Assembly (NCBI GenBank): GCA_963665865.2
Contig: CAXXWF010000001.1
Coordinates: 2,232,001-2,296,000 of the forward strand
From: PHAA01 sp963665865
Lineage (GTDB): Bacteria; Bacillota; Syntrophomonadia; Syntrophomonadales; Syntrophomonadaceae
Length of the DNA: 64,000 bases
Direction of reading: 5' to 3'
The position numbers were made by a program, and so were the translations under genes. Below are positions 24,392 to 33,351 of this stretch, piece by piece. The notes under the pieces were generated by a model. That model saw nothing but the letters and a program-made list of their open reading frames with translations, was not told the DNA's origin and ran no database searches. Within the stretch, counting starts at the first letter, position 1. Every line of letters starts with the position of its first letter.

Positions 24392-25591
24392 TCATAGTGC
24401 CTGCAATAATTTGGGTTGGGAAATGGTCTGAAATATATAGTCACGTGCACTCTGCCCCTGCCGCATTTTATTATAGTACATGTTCTTATCTGCTTTTTTT
24501 AATAGTTCATTCATATTTTCACAACCCTGCATATCTATTGCATAACCCAATGATATAAATAAAGGGAGTTCCGGATGAGCAGCATTATACTCCAGAATAC
24601 AAGTTTCGATTCTTTTAAACAAAGCCTCAATTGATGATTCGTTAATATCATTAAGCAACACTACAAATTCATCGCCTCCAATTCGCGCCACAACATCGGA
24701 ATTTCGAAACGATTTTCGCAGTACATCAGCAGCTGATTTAAGAATTTTATCACCATACTTGTGCCCCAAGGTGTCGTTAATGATCTTGAGTCCGTCGAGA
24801 TCACACATAATTATTGCGGCTGAATTATATCGGCCTTTAGACATCCTTTCCATTTCCTCTTCAAAGTAATTACGATTATACAGATTGGTAAGCGAATCAT
24901 GCAGGCCTATATATTTTAGTTTTTCTTCTGCTTGCTTGCGTTCTATTGCTCCTGCAAGAACATTAGCAATTGTCTCCATAAAATGGATATCATCCCTGGT
25001 GAAATTACGCTGGTTGGTTGAGTATATGTCCAGGAAGCCATATCGGCGCTCATTCCCATGTATTATTGTCGATACAGCACCCACTACTCCCTTATCGAAT
25101 AATAAGCCAGGCACCTTTAGTCTTGCTTCAGATTGAAAATCTTCAATAATTAAAGTTTCATTATAATTACGGGATTGCTTGGTGGTTTCATCATCCCTCC
25201 ATACAGGCATTTTAGTATCAGGTTTTCGATCCTCATTGCTCGCCCCAGCTTGTATCCGAAAAACTTCCTCATCAAGAGTACAGGCCAAAATCAAACAGTA
25301 TTCAGCCCCAATAGTTTTAGAAACGACCCTAACAGCCTCATCCATTAACATATCTATGTCACTAATGACCAGTGCTTTTTGGCTTATTAGAGCTACTTCG
25401 GACTGTTCATAGGCACGGGCTTTAAGCTGATCTGTACGCTCATCAACCCGCTGTTCTAATTCCATGGTTAAGGCTAATAGTCCAGTATGGGTGAGTTCAA
25501 GTTCTTCTTCAAGATTTTTAATTTTTTCATTGCATTCTTCTAGTTGCTTTAGCAAATCATCATTAGTCTTTGATCTATCTATCAAAACCAT
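24392..25591 (-). CDS. GAF-GGDEF diguanylate cyclase of the stressosome operon
   Basis: Soluble protein of 399 residues: N-terminal coiled coil (12-60), GAF domain (about 62-218) and GGDEF domain (about 225-390). The active site GGDEF is at 305-309 and the inhibitory I-site RNSD at 296-299, with CDLDGLKIINDTLGH upstream, so an active, product-inhibited c-di-GMP synthase is expected. Its start overlaps the preceding anti-sigma/phosphatase gene by ten bases, making it the last gene of the RsbRST-type operon. The context implies that stressosome signals set its activity, as described for the Moorella thermoacetica stressosome module; direct binding is inferred. Confidence 0.92.
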   Translation of the reverse strand: MVLIDRSKTNDDLLKQLEECNEKIKNLEEELELTHTGLLALTMELEQRVDERTDQLKARAYEQSEVALISQKALVISDIDMLMDEAVRVVSKTIGAEYCLILACTLDEEVFRIQAGASNEDRKPDTKMPVWRDDETTKQSRNYNETLIIEDFQSEARLKVPGLLFDKGVVGAVSTIIHGNERRYGFLDIYSTNQRNFTRDDIHFMETIANVLAGAIERKQAEEKLKYIGLHDSLTNLYNRNYFEEEMERMSKGRYNSAAIIMCDLDGLKIINDTLGHKYGDKILKSAADVLRKSFRNSDVVARIGGDEFVVLLNDINESSIEALFKRIETCILEYNAAHPELPLFISLGYAIDMQGCENMNELLKKADKNMYYNKMRQGQSARDYIFQTISQPKLLQAL

Positions 25592-26601
25592 CTGCTCCTA
25601 ACTACAACTACGGTAGCATCATCATCTTCCCTATTAAGCTTGTTTAATAATTTTTTGGCAATAAGCCTGGCTGAATTATCTTTTAAATCCGGGAAATCAT
25701 TCAACTTCCAGCGACTCTTAAGACCATCGGAGTGCATAACCATAATATTACCCTGATTCCATGAGTTCTCTACAACGAGCGGCTTGGGGGCATTAAGCCC
25801 AATAACCCCACGGCGCACTATTAGGTTTATTTGTTCCTGGCTTGCAAATACTCTGGTTTCAATATTACCAATACTAGCAAAATTAAACTTCTCAGATTCC
25901 CATTGGAATTGGGCAACTGCCATTACCAATCCCCTGGTTCCCCTGCAAACTCTTCCCACTCCATTAAACATCTCGGCGAGAGGCTGGTCAAAATGCTGTT
26001 CAATATACTGCCGCGCAGTATGTGAAGCCTCATGGGCTAAAGGTCCATGACCCAGACCATCAAGGACGGCAACCAGTAGATTATCACTCCAAGTTTTAAT
26101 GACATAATCATCACCGTTCACTTCCATCCTGGGGTGAGCACGGGTTGCTACCCCCACATCAAATGGACATTCATGCACACTTTTAGGGTAGTTTTTCAGC
26201 CACTTCCTACACATTATCCTGGTTCCAGTATTTAATTCCTGTCCTGAATCAATATTAAATTCGTCCATTATGCGTATGATAGAACCTAGCCCATAACCTA
26301 GACTCCCCACTGTCGAGAAACCATCCGTAAAAGCCTGTTCAACATCGGTTATTCCAGGCCCATCGTCCAAAGACTCTATTTCTAAACCTATTTTTTCTCC
26401 ATTAGATATTGAAGTAAATATTAGAGTTCCCTTAGTAGCATGCTTGATTAAATTAGACGAGAGTTCACTTACAACCAGGACAATTTCTTCACTCTGCTCC
26501 TGTGTAAATCCAAGCCTTAATGCCATTTCCCGAACTAATATTCTTCCCGCACTTATATCACTGCTATGAGAAACATCCAAAACATTTCGCTCTGGTTTCA
26601 C
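25582..26601 (-). CDS. Fused RsbT-like kinase and RsbX-like PP2C phosphatase
   Basis: Protein of 339 residues in two parts. Residues 1-135 are a GHKL-type anti-sigma kinase-like domain with N box VSELSSNLIKHA, G1 DDGPGI and G2 region GSLGYGLGSI. Residues 148-339 are a PP2C/SpoIIE-type phosphatase with VAVLDGLGHGPLAHEA, VMHSDGLKSRW and DDDATVVVV carrying the metal-binding Asp residues; the size resembles RsbX. Such a protein could both phosphorylate and dephosphorylate stressosome or partner proteins. Start GTG with AAGGAG about nine bases upstream, one base after the RsbT stop. Whether the first domain is catalytically active or only binds partners is unknown. Confidence 0.85.
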   Translation of the reverse strand: MKPERNVLDVSHSSDISAGRILVREMALRLGFTQEQSEEIVLVVSELSSNLIKHATKGTLIFTSISNGEKIGLEIESLDDGPGITDVEQAFTDGFSTVGSLGYGLGSIIRIMDEFNIDSGQELNTGTRIMCRKWLKNYPKSVHECPFDVGVATRAHPRMEVNGDDYVIKTWSDNLLVAVLDGLGHGPLAHEASHTARQYIEQHFDQPLAEMFNGVGRVCRGTRGLVMAVAQFQWESEKFNFASIGNIETRVFASQEQINLIVRRGVIGLNAPKPLVVENSWNQGNIMVMHSDGLKSRWKLNDFPDLKDNSARLIAKKLLNKLNREDDDATVVVVRSRWF

Positions 26602-26602
26602 C

Positions 26603-27013
26603 TTAACATCTCCTTAAATATTTACAAATGGAGATAGTTGTTCCCTCTTCACTTGAATTAATGATCATACTATCCATTAACCTCTTGGTGCCAGGCAATC
26701 CCATACCCAAAGATCTTCCAGTTGAAAATCCGGCCTGCATAGCCTGTTCAAGGTCAGGAATACCCGGTCCATGGTCTTCAAAGATCAATTCAATGCCTTT
26801 ATTTCCGTTGAGTTCGCAGGCCCTCCAGGACACAGTTCCTGAACCAGCATAGACCAGAATGTTTCTGGTGAGTTCAGATGCTGCAGTTACAATCCGAGTA
26901 GTGTCAGTTACGGTAAATCCCAGTTCGCTGGCCACGTTCCGAATTACTTTCCGAACAGCTATCATTTCACCCTCTGAATCTATTGTTAACCTGTTTTCGT
27001 TTTCTTGTACCAT
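26603..27013 (-). CDS. rsbT: RsbT-type stressosome serine/threonine kinase
   Basis: Kinase of 136 residues of the GHKL fold with N box ASELTRNILVYAG, G1 EDHGPGIPD and G2 GRSLGMGLPGTKRLMD, all as in RsbT. RsbT is held by the RsbR-RsbS complex and released after phosphorylating them. The start codon shares one base with the rsbS stop (TAATG). Confidence 0.93.
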   Translation of the reverse strand: MVQENENRLTIDSEGEMIAVRKVIRNVASELGFTVTDTTRIVTAASELTRNILVYAGSGTVSWRACELNGNKGIELIFEDHGPGIPDLEQAMQAGFSTGRSLGMGLPGTKRLMDSMIINSSEEGTTISICKYLRRC

Positions 27014-27387
27014 TATTTCGCCCCTCCTGGGCCAAAGTCAGCAATTATATCCAGGGCACTTTCAACATTTAAGGCAGTGGCAATATTACCCATATCTAAT
27101 CCCAACTGTACCGCAGTAATAGCCACACTGGGTCGTATTCCTGCAATAACTGTGCTTCCTCCCATTACTGAAACCATTTGAGTCGTTTCAGTGATAGTAC
27201 GTGCAAAGAATGAGTCCAGGGTTTCGACCATGGAAAGGTCTAGAATTAGTCCTTTGGGTCCATGCTGTTCCATAGCCTCTAGCACCTGATCTTGCAAGTC
27301 CATAATAGTTTCATCGTCAGGATCAGAAGGTACTGTAACCAAAAGAATATTATAAATCTTAATAACTGAAACGTTTTTGGCTATCAA
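27013..27387 (-). CDS. rsbS: RsbS-type stressosome STAS protein
   Basis: Single STAS domain of 124 residues. The phosphorylatable Ser is at position 59 in VETLDSFFAR, the same number as in B. subtilis RsbS. The start is TTG with GGAGG six bases upstream. It forms the stressosome core with RsbR and is phosphorylated by RsbT. Confidence 0.93.
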   Translation of the reverse strand: MIAKNVSVIKIYNILLVTVPSDPDDETIMDLQDQVLEAMEQHGPKGLILDLSMVETLDSFFARTITETTQMVSVMGGSTVIAGIRPSVAITAVQLGLDMGNIATALNVESALDIIADFGPGGAK

Positions 27388-27399
27388 TTAGTCCTCCCC

Positions 27400-28629
27400 C
27401 TAACAATCTTTATTGTTTGTTACTTGCAGCCCCAATTCTTGCAGAGCTACTTGCAGCCCTGCCGCTAAAGAAGGCCGGGTAACAACTCCTTTAAGATCAA
27501 TACCTAAGTGAACCAAGGTCTGTGCAATAGCAGGACGGACCCCGGTCAATATGACCTGTCCCCCCAATAGCCTAACTGCACTTATAGTCTCTATAATATG
27601 CTGCGCTGTTCTAGTATCGATAGCCGGCACCCCGGTGATATCCACCAGCGCTAGAGGAGAATTTGTTTCCACAATCTTTTCCAATAACTGCTCTGTAAAC
27701 TGTTCAGCACGCTGGCTATCAAGTGTTCCTATTAGGGGTGCTGCCACCACTCCTTTCCACACTTGAACGATGGGTGTAGATATTTCCATTATTTCTTGGG
27801 CCTGGCGGGTAATAATCTCCTTATTTCTTTTGCGTTGGCTTATATCTTGAATAACACTATGTACTAATTTTTTGCTTCCATACTCTATCACTGTTGAAGT
27901 TACCTCGGCGGGAAATGTCTTGCCCGACTTGGTTAAAATCAATATGTCATTTATATAAGCTGATCCTTTTTCGTATAATTCAGCCAAAAAATCCCTGATT
28001 CTTTCATGTTCCTCTTTACAGAAAATTCTGACCAACTTTGTATTCGCCAGCTCCTCATTTGAATACCCCAGAAGAGATTTGGCTTTCAGATTAAACTCTA
28101 TTAAATTACCTTCAAATTCTCCCAAAACTATGGCATCACTGGAATGATCCATTAAAGCACGGTATTTCCTTTCCGACTCCAGGTGCATTTGCTCAGATAG
28201 TATACGATCACTTACATCGCGCAGTATAGACTGTATGCCAACTGGCTCTCCATTTCTTAGTATAAGGTGGCTATTTAATTCCAGGGGAACCAAATGCCCA
28301 TCCTTGGCCTTAACCTCAATTTGATATACAGGTATTGACTCTCGTCTCATAAATCTCCGCTTAATGATTCTAGCATTGATCAAAGATTCAGGGGTTAATA
28401 ACTCTTTAATATTCATGCGCAAAAATTCTTCCAGGGAATATCCTATAATATTTTCAGTTACTTGGTTAGCCCAAGTAAAATTGCCTTTCATATCTTGACC
28501 CCAAATGCCATCACTAGCGTTTTCAAAGAGTCCTCTGAATCTTTCTTCACTTTCCTTTAAGGAAAGGAATTGCAGCTTAAGTTCCTCCAGTTCTCTTTGC
28601 AACGCCTCTTTTGTTCTATCTTTGTTCAT
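27400..28629 (-). CDS. rsbR: RsbR-type stressosome sensor (PAS-PAS-STAS)
   Basis: Protein of 409 residues: short coiled coil (1-28), PAS 1 (about 30-140), PAS 2 (about 152-265), linker helix and a C-terminal STAS domain (about 285-400). Within STAS, GTLDSQRA (Thr302) and VPAIDTRT (Thr339) align with the two RsbT-phosphorylated threonines of RsbRA. The tandem PAS domains replace the globin-like N-terminal sensor of B. subtilis RsbR, so a small ligand or redox cofactor is likely sensed; which one cannot be seen. SD GGGGGATG precedes the ATG. First gene of the operon that ends with the diguanylate cyclase. No sigma-B or rsbU is nearby. Confidence 0.92.
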   Translation of the reverse strand: MNKDRTKEALQRELEELKLQFLSLKESEERFRGLFENASDGIWGQDMKGNFTWANQVTENIIGYSLEEFLRMNIKELLTPESLINARIIKRRFMRRESIPVYQIEVKAKDGHLVPLELNSHLILRNGEPVGIQSILRDVSDRILSEQMHLESERKYRALMDHSSDAIVLGEFEGNLIEFNLKAKSLLGYSNEELANTKLVRIFCKEEHERIRDFLAELYEKGSAYINDILILTKSGKTFPAEVTSTVIEYGSKKLVHSVIQDISQRKRNKEIITRQAQEIMEISTPIVQVWKGVVAAPLIGTLDSQRAEQFTEQLLEKIVETNSPLALVDITGVPAIDTRTAQHIIETISAVRLLGGQVILTGVRPAIAQTLVHLGIDLKGVVTRPSLAAGLQVALQELGLQVTNNKDC

Positions 28630-28873
28630 TAATCATCCCCCGTTTCAATTAAATACCGCTTATTCTTGGGCCCAAAATGCATACGATTCTCCATGTTTTG
28701 CAGAATTCATTTGTGTTTCCACAATTAATTTATTATATCGACATTTTTTTATAATCATACAATTTGAAACTGTTATTCACTGCAGAATAGACATGTTTCC
28801 CAAGTCTAGCAAATATAAATGTAATACAGGTCGCCCATTCTATACTCCGCCTACAACTATTAGGAGGTATATT

Positions 28874-29620
28874 TTGATATTATTATTTAAAAAAAGGACC
28901 CTGGGATTTGTTTTCACTGGTATTTTTCTGCTCGGGCTTGGAACGTTTAACGTGGCCTTGCACCCTAATATGAACAAATGGAAACAAGAAAAACTAGTCA
29001 TTACGCTAGTTAAAACATCACAGAAGGCTGTGGTCTTAACCTTTGATGATGGTCCCGATCCAGAAAGAACCCCAGCCGTATTGGAGGTTTTACGAAAACA
29101 TAACGTCCATGCCACCTTTTTTGTGGTTGGCAACCGGGCTGAAAAATATCCCGAGCTGCTCCAGCAAATCGCGGCCCAGGGCCATGAAATTGCCAATCAT
29201 AGCTATAGTCACAGTTATGCTAGTTTTAAGAGTAATAAAACCGATGTTTTCCAAGAGGAAATTGACAAAACCGATTCTCTAATCCAGAAGCTCACTTCCC
29301 AGACTTCGGTCCTTTTTCGCCCTCCCGGGGGATACCTATCTGATAATCTGGTTGAATTCACTAAACAAAAAGGGTTAACTATTGCCTATTGGACCTGGCA
29401 GCAGGACAGCAAGGATTGGAAGGTTGGCAACAGCGGCACTTCCATTGCCAACCACATCATCAAAAATATTCAGCCTGGACAGATAATTCTGCTGCACGAT
29501 GGAGCTAACAACGGTTTACAGACAGCCCAGGCAGTTGATATTTTATTAACCAGATTGATCAGTGAGGGGTATCGTTTCGTGACTATGAGTGAATTAATTA
29601 AATTGGGTGATAAGGAATAA
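28874..29620 (+). CDS. Polysaccharide (peptidoglycan) deacetylase, membrane-anchored
   Basis: NodB-homology (CE4) deacetylase of 248 residues with an N-terminal membrane anchor (about 9-30). Motifs: TFDDGPD (56-62), NHSYSH (metal-binding His109 and His113), RPPGG and LLHDG, all needed for a zinc-dependent N-acetyl deacetylase acting outside the membrane. The start is TTG 28874 because AGGAGG (28862-28867) lies six bases upstream; the frame remains open further upstream but that part overlaps the rsbR gene on the other strand. A second deacetylase gene follows 56 bases downstream. Confidence 0.9.
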   Translation: MILLFKKRTLGFVFTGIFLLGLGTFNVALHPNMNKWKQEKLVITLVKTSQKAVVLTFDDGPDPERTPAVLEVLRKHNVHATFFVVGNRAEKYPELLQQIAAQGHEIANHSYSHSYASFKSNKTDVFQEEIDKTDSLIQKLTSQTSVLFRPPGGYLSDNLVEFTKQKGLTIAYWTWQQDSKDWKVGNSGTSIANHIIKNIQPGQIILLHDGANNGLQTAQAVDILLTRLISEGYRFVTMSELIKLGDKE

Positions 29621-29676
29621 AGCTCATTTTTAGGAAATAAAAATAGATAAATGACAAAGGGAGGTGTAAATAGATA

Positions 29677-30402
29677 ATGCCTAGAATATTTGGCTTTTAT
29701 GAGGTCAGAGCCAGAACCAAGATAGCCCTTATTGCCACACTAGTAATTATCCTGCTAGCCAGTAGTGTTGTGTATGTTCAGGCTTATCACAAATTAAACC
29801 CAGTTTATGAAGTAAAAACAGATAAAAAAGTAGTAGCCCTTACCTTCGATATTAGCTGGGGCAACAATACTCCCCTGCCGGTAATAGACATTCTTAAGAA
29901 CAATGGAGTGAAATCGACTTTCTTTCTATCTGGTCCATGGGTAAAACAATACCCTGATATCCCCAAACGTATTAAGGAAGACGGCCATGAGATAGGCAGT
30001 CATGGTTACCGTCACATTAATTTAAGCAACCTGAGTAAAGCTGAGATAAAAGACGAAATGTTGAAAGCACAGACTAACATTAAAGAAGTGACTGGAGTTG
30101 ATGTCAACTTAATTCGAACTCCCAATGGAGATTATAATGATCAGGTTATCGAAGCCGCCCATGAATGTAACTATGAAGTGATTCAGTGGTCGACCGATTC
30201 TTTGGATTGGATGAATCCGGGGGTAAACAATATTATCGAACGAGTGAGTAAGAAAGTTCATCCGGGAGATATAATTCTCATGCATGCCAGCGATACGTGT
30301 AAACAAACTACTGAGGCTTTGCCCGTTATTATTAAGAATCTTAAAGATCAGGGTTATGAATTTGTAACCGTCTCAGAATTGTTAAAAATGAACCAGCAAT
30401 AG
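29677..30402 (+). CDS. pdaB: PdaB-like polysaccharide deacetylase
   Basis: Protein of 241 residues with a transmembrane anchor (about 15-36) and a CE4 domain. The first motif reads TFDISWG instead of TFDDG, a hallmark of the PdaB group required for spore stability in B. subtilis; later motifs are SHGYRH (His109, His113), RTPNGDYN and LMHASD. The loss of the second Asp in motif 1 suggests altered or absent deacetylase activity, as noted for the family. SD GGGAGGTG lies ten bases before the ATG. It is in tandem with the deacetylase gene upstream and followed by a strong terminator. Confidence 0.88.
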   Translation: MPRIFGFYEVRARTKIALIATLVIILLASSVVYVQAYHKLNPVYEVKTDKKVVALTFDISWGNNTPLPVIDILKNNGVKSTFFLSGPWVKQYPDIPKRIKEDGHEIGSHGYRHINLSNLSKAEIKDEMLKAQTNIKEVTGVDVNLIRTPNGDYNDQVIEAAHECNYEVIQWSTDSLDWMNPGVNNIIERVSKKVHPGDIILMHASDTCKQTTEALPVIIKNLKDQGYEFVTVSELLKMNQQ

Positions 30403-30414
30403 GCAAAAAAATAT

Positions 30415-30450
30415 GGAGCCATTTAAGTTGTAATAACTTTAAATGGCTCC
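30415..30450. terminator. Terminator after pdaB, usable in both directions
   Basis: Long stem GGAGCCATTTAA-GTT / AACTTTAAATGGCTCC with one bulged base and loop GTAAT. T-rich sequence follows on the plus strand (TCGTTATTGTT), and AAAAAA precedes it for the opposite direction. Confidence 0.75.
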
Positions 30451-30453
30451 TCG

Positions 30454-30534
30454 TTATTGTTGGTCAGTGCTGTCGTCATCAATGTGTTCCAGCCCAATGT
30501 CCCTCAGAATTTCATCGATTAAGTTTTTATCCAC
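30454..30534 (-). CDS. Candidate 26-residue small acidic protein
   Basis: Open frame of 27 codons starting with GTG; the product begins MDKNLIDEILRDIGLEH and ends in an acidic DDDSTDQQ tail. AGGGGG precedes it by about eight bases, and a bidirectional terminator lies four bases after the stop. Acidic amphipathic helix; no family recognised. Confidence 0.4.
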   Translation of the reverse strand: MDKNLIDEILRDIGLEHIDDDSTDQQ

Positions 30535-30680
30535 CCTTATTCCCCCTCTCGTCCAATTTTTCTATTTTAACCCTAAAGCTATTCTACGCTCCTTGTGTTT
30601 CATTTAGAACAACATAATGATAAAAATTATGTTTTTATATTATGATTTGGTTAACATTTAGATAAAACTTCTTTCGTTAT

Positions 30681-31595
30681 TTATACCTTAATATATCGGC
30701 TATCGCTTTTGATAATTAAGCCCTGTTTGAGCAGACGGGTCAAATGCTTTACAATCATCATCTTATGCCAGAATACTGTGTATTGTGTTTTTTGTTCCCA
30801 CTCATTGATTATCCCCTGATTGGTAATGTCATCGATTGTGCGCGGCTCCGCCAGATAGTTTAAGATCTTCGCCTCCCTTTGCAGAGCGATGTCCATATAT
30901 GCTCTCATCAACTCCTCCACCTTCGAATCGATAACTCTTCTATGGGAGCTGACCAAAATGCGTGGTTTTAAGGCTATTAATTTATTTATGGACATAAATA
31001 CGTCATCCAGATCACAGAATTCCCCTCCATACCAGGGCCCTCGGGCTGTGACGTCTAGGTCACCGGCAAAGAGAATACTCTCCTGAGGAAAATAGAACGA
31101 ATAATGGCCCGGAGAATGACCCGGTGTGTGTACAGCAGTGAACGAGGTTTCTCCTGTATCAAAGACGTCGCCGTCTTTAAATACCCCATCTATTTCAAGC
31201 GCCCTAAAACCTGGCTTTGCAGGTACATCATCCGGCAGATTCGTTTCTCTTTCCCACCTATGTTCTCGAGGACTGCCCATCAATTCCTCCCAGCGATGCA
31301 ACCCCATAGACAAGGAATACTTATATTCGTCTGCAAACGCCCATAATTCTTCCTCGCCTACCATTTTGCGGGCTTTAGGGAAAAAACTGACTCCATTAAT
31401 ATGATCAAAGTGGTGATGGGTTAACAAGAGCATGTTAATCTCATCCAACGGAATCTGCGCATAAGCTCTGCCACCTGCCCCAGCATCAATCATTATCTTG
31501 ACCTCATCGTCGATATATAGTGAGTTGCTATATGGAAACATAGCTTTTGCTTCGGGCCTCACCAGTTTTATTTGTTTGGTCAGTTCGATAATCAC
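30681..31595 (-). CDS. Metallo-beta-lactamase fold hydrolase with C-terminal winged helix
   Basis: Protein of 304 residues. The zinc-binding motif HxHxDH is THHHFDHINGV (His60, His62, Asp64, His65), followed by HTPGHSPGHYS and LFAGDLDV and a late SSHRR. The domain covers about 1-225; the remaining residues (about 235-300, REAKILNYLAEPRTIDDI) look like a winged-helix module similar to LACTB2-type hydrolases. Substrate unknown. Start GTG with GAGGAGG seven bases upstream. Monocistronic. Confidence 0.85.
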   Translation of the reverse strand: MIIELTKQIKLVRPEAKAMFPYSNSLYIDDEVKIMIDAGAGGRAYAQIPLDEINMLLLTHHHFDHINGVSFFPKARKMVGEEELWAFADEYKYSLSMGLHRWEELMGSPREHRWERETNLPDDVPAKPGFRALEIDGVFKDGDVFDTGETSFTAVHTPGHSPGHYSFYFPQESILFAGDLDVTARGPWYGGEFCDLDDVFMSINKLIALKPRILVSSHRRVIDSKVEELMRAYMDIALQREAKILNYLAEPRTIDDITNQGIINEWEQKTQYTVFWHKMMIVKHLTRLLKQGLIIKSDSRYIKV

Positions 31596-31635
31596 TGGAC
31601 CGCCTCCTCAGAATTCGCTTGATAGGTTTCCCAAT

Positions 31636-31666
31636 AAAAAAGTCCGGGAATAAGCCCGGACTTTTT
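31636..31666 (-). terminator. Terminator after the 130-residue protein gene
   Basis: Stem AGTCCGGG / CCCGGACT, loop AATAAG, with A run before and T run after, so functional in both directions. Confidence 0.85.
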
Positions 31667-31673
31667 CTTTAAA

Positions 31674-32066
31674 TTAATCCAACTTATCGATCATTTCCAG
31701 TATCATATCAAAAAAATAATTCATATCTTCGGTGTCGTTTACTCCAGCCTTGAAACCAATTTCGGGAAACCTCCCCGGTCCATTTATCTTGACGTTAACC
31801 AAATACATGGTCTGGTCGCTTTCTTCTTCCGCATTGTCTAAGTCTATCTCATCCCACTCACCTTCAGCAATTTCATCTGAAATTTTTGGAGCTCCCGTTC
31901 CAAGGGATTCATCGCTGTTTTCTATAATCTGAGATACAATCCACATAACATCAGTTAGGCTCATGCCCAGTTCTTCGCTCAGATGTAGGATTTCATTAGC
32001 TACCGGTGTTATTTTTAACAAGTCGGAAAGATTAACCGGATCCCCTTTACCCCATCTATTCTTCAT
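31674..32066 (-). CDS. Hypothetical acidic protein
   Basis: Soluble protein of 130 residues, strongly acidic in the middle (EIAEGEWDEIDLDNAEEESD). The N-terminal third is helical (LLKITPVANEILHLSEELG), and the C-terminal third (YLVNVKINGPGRFPEIGFKAG) looks like a small beta domain. SD GAGGTG precedes the ATG by five bases, and the gene has its own terminator, so it is probably real. I do not recognise a family. Confidence 0.65.
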   Translation of the reverse strand: MKNRWGKGDPVNLSDLLKITPVANEILHLSEELGMSLTDVMWIVSQIIENSDESLGTGAPKISDEIAEGEWDEIDLDNAEEESDQTMYLVNVKINGPGRFPEIGFKAGVNDTEDMNYFFDMILEMIDKLD

Positions 32067-32430
32067 AACATCACCTCCGAATCTATTGGCTGCAATAATT
32101 AGAATTATGGTCTAATGGCTATTAGTGCCCTAATCTAATCTGCAGCGTTAAAACCCATAATTAATTGTACTCTCACTAATTAGATTATATGTGAACCGGA
32201 CCTGAAAAAACAATTCATTTTAATTGCATCAGGTACTTGAGTTGTTATAATAATGCAATCTTTCTACCACAAATACTTGAAATCTTAGCTGCAGATTATA
32301 AACTATAACATGAAAATGGATTCATTGCAAATCTTATGGTGGAGACTAGCAGTTAGTAATATTTGACTTATTTTTCTCTAAGCCTATACTTTAGTAGGTG
32401 TAATATTTATCATAATGCCAGAGGTTTATT
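32067..32430. other. AT-rich intergenic region between divergent genes
   Basis: It separates two divergently transcribed genes. The only structure I can support is the promoter at 32363-32390 for the EamA gene; nothing else coding was seen. Confidence 0.5.
32363..32390 (+). promoter_or_regulatory. Sigma-A-type promoter of the EamA transporter gene
   Basis: TTGACT (32363-32368), 16-base spacer, TATACT (32385-32390), about 40 bases before the ATG. Confidence 0.65.
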
Positions 32431-33351
32431 ATGTTTATAAATGCTTCTAAGGAACTGAAGGGTTCTATTTTTATTCTGTTCTCGGCCTTCATGTATGCCA
32501 CCCTGCCAATTCTGGTAAAGCTTGCCTATGCAGCGGGGCTAGGACCGGGCAGCACATTGTTGCTGCGCTATATATTTTCATTTATTTTATTGGCACTGTT
32601 CATCAAGGTTGTCAAACATGACCATATTCTGTCTCTTTCCCCGCCGGTGATTGCTCAGGGAATATTTTTGACAGCTTCAGGATTGTTTTACTTTTTTGCC
32701 CTGAATACTCTATCCGCGGGTTTAACTACGGTAATATTTTTTACCCATCCGGTTCTGGTGGCTATCTTAAGTATAGTGATTTTCAAAGAAAGATTAGTGC
32801 CTCGGATTTTTATTGGTCTAGCGTTTGCTTTAGGCGGTGTTGCCCTCATTTCTGGGCTGGTTGGACATTCCCCAGGTCTCTCTTCAGAAGGTGTTTTTTT
32901 CGCTCTCCTGGCCTGTATCTGTTATAGTTTCTACAGTCTGCTGGGCCAAAAAACTGTTGCCCGCAGCAATCCTTTATCCATCACGGCAACACTCTCATTA
33001 ATGGCGATTATTATCATCGTCCCTGTCTATCATAGCAGTTTAGGCTTCTTATTCGTATTGACCCCCTCCCAGCTGTTGATAACTCTAATTATGGCTGTTT
33101 TCAATACTCTTTTAGCAGTACTCTTTTTCTTGAAAGGAGTGCAGAATATAGGGGCTGCCCGTGCGACCTTAATCAGCACCGCCGAGCCCGTTTTTTGCGT
33201 AATGATGGCTTTCCTAATTCTGGGAGAGACTCTCACCGGGGTCGAAATGATAGGCTCGGTCATGGTCTTTGCCAGCATGATGCTGGCGGTATTTTCCCGC
33301 AGTGAAAAACGGGACGGGGGGACGGGTCCCTTGTCCCACTCCAACGGCTGA
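32431..33351 (+). CDS. EamA/DMT-superfamily transporter
   Basis: Integral membrane protein of 306 residues with ten hydrophobic segments in two homologous EamA halves (about 8-140 and 155-290), of the 10-TM drug/metabolite type. Typical features are the first-half end VFFTHPVLVAILSIVIFKERL and the second-half end STAEPVFCVMMAFLILGETLTG. Substrate unknown. SD AGAGGT precedes the ATG. The last 14 or so residues (RDGGTGPLSHSNG) are encoded by one arm of a long palindromic repeat, and the stop codon lies in its loop, so the original C-terminus has been replaced. Confidence 0.88.
   Translation: MFINASKELKGSIFILFSAFMYATLPILVKLAYAAGLGPGSTLLLRYIFSFILLALFIKVVKHDHILSLSPPVIAQGIFLTASGLFYFFALNTLSAGLTTVIFFTHPVLVAILSIVIFKERLVPRIFIGLAFALGGVALISGLVGHSPGLSSEGVFFALLACICYSFYSLLGQKTVARSNPLSITATLSLMAIIIIVPVYHSSLGFLFVLTPSQLLITLIMAVFNTLLAVLFFLKGVQNIGAARATLISTAEPVFCVMMAFLILGETLTGVEMIGSVMVFASMMLAVFSRSEKRDGGTGPLSHSNG

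Noticed and set aside
28505..28873. Long in-frame extension upstream of the first polysaccharide deacetylase
   Set aside because: It overlaps the rsbR start on the other strand, and a perfect SD with TTG at 28874 gives a normal membrane-anchored deacetylase.
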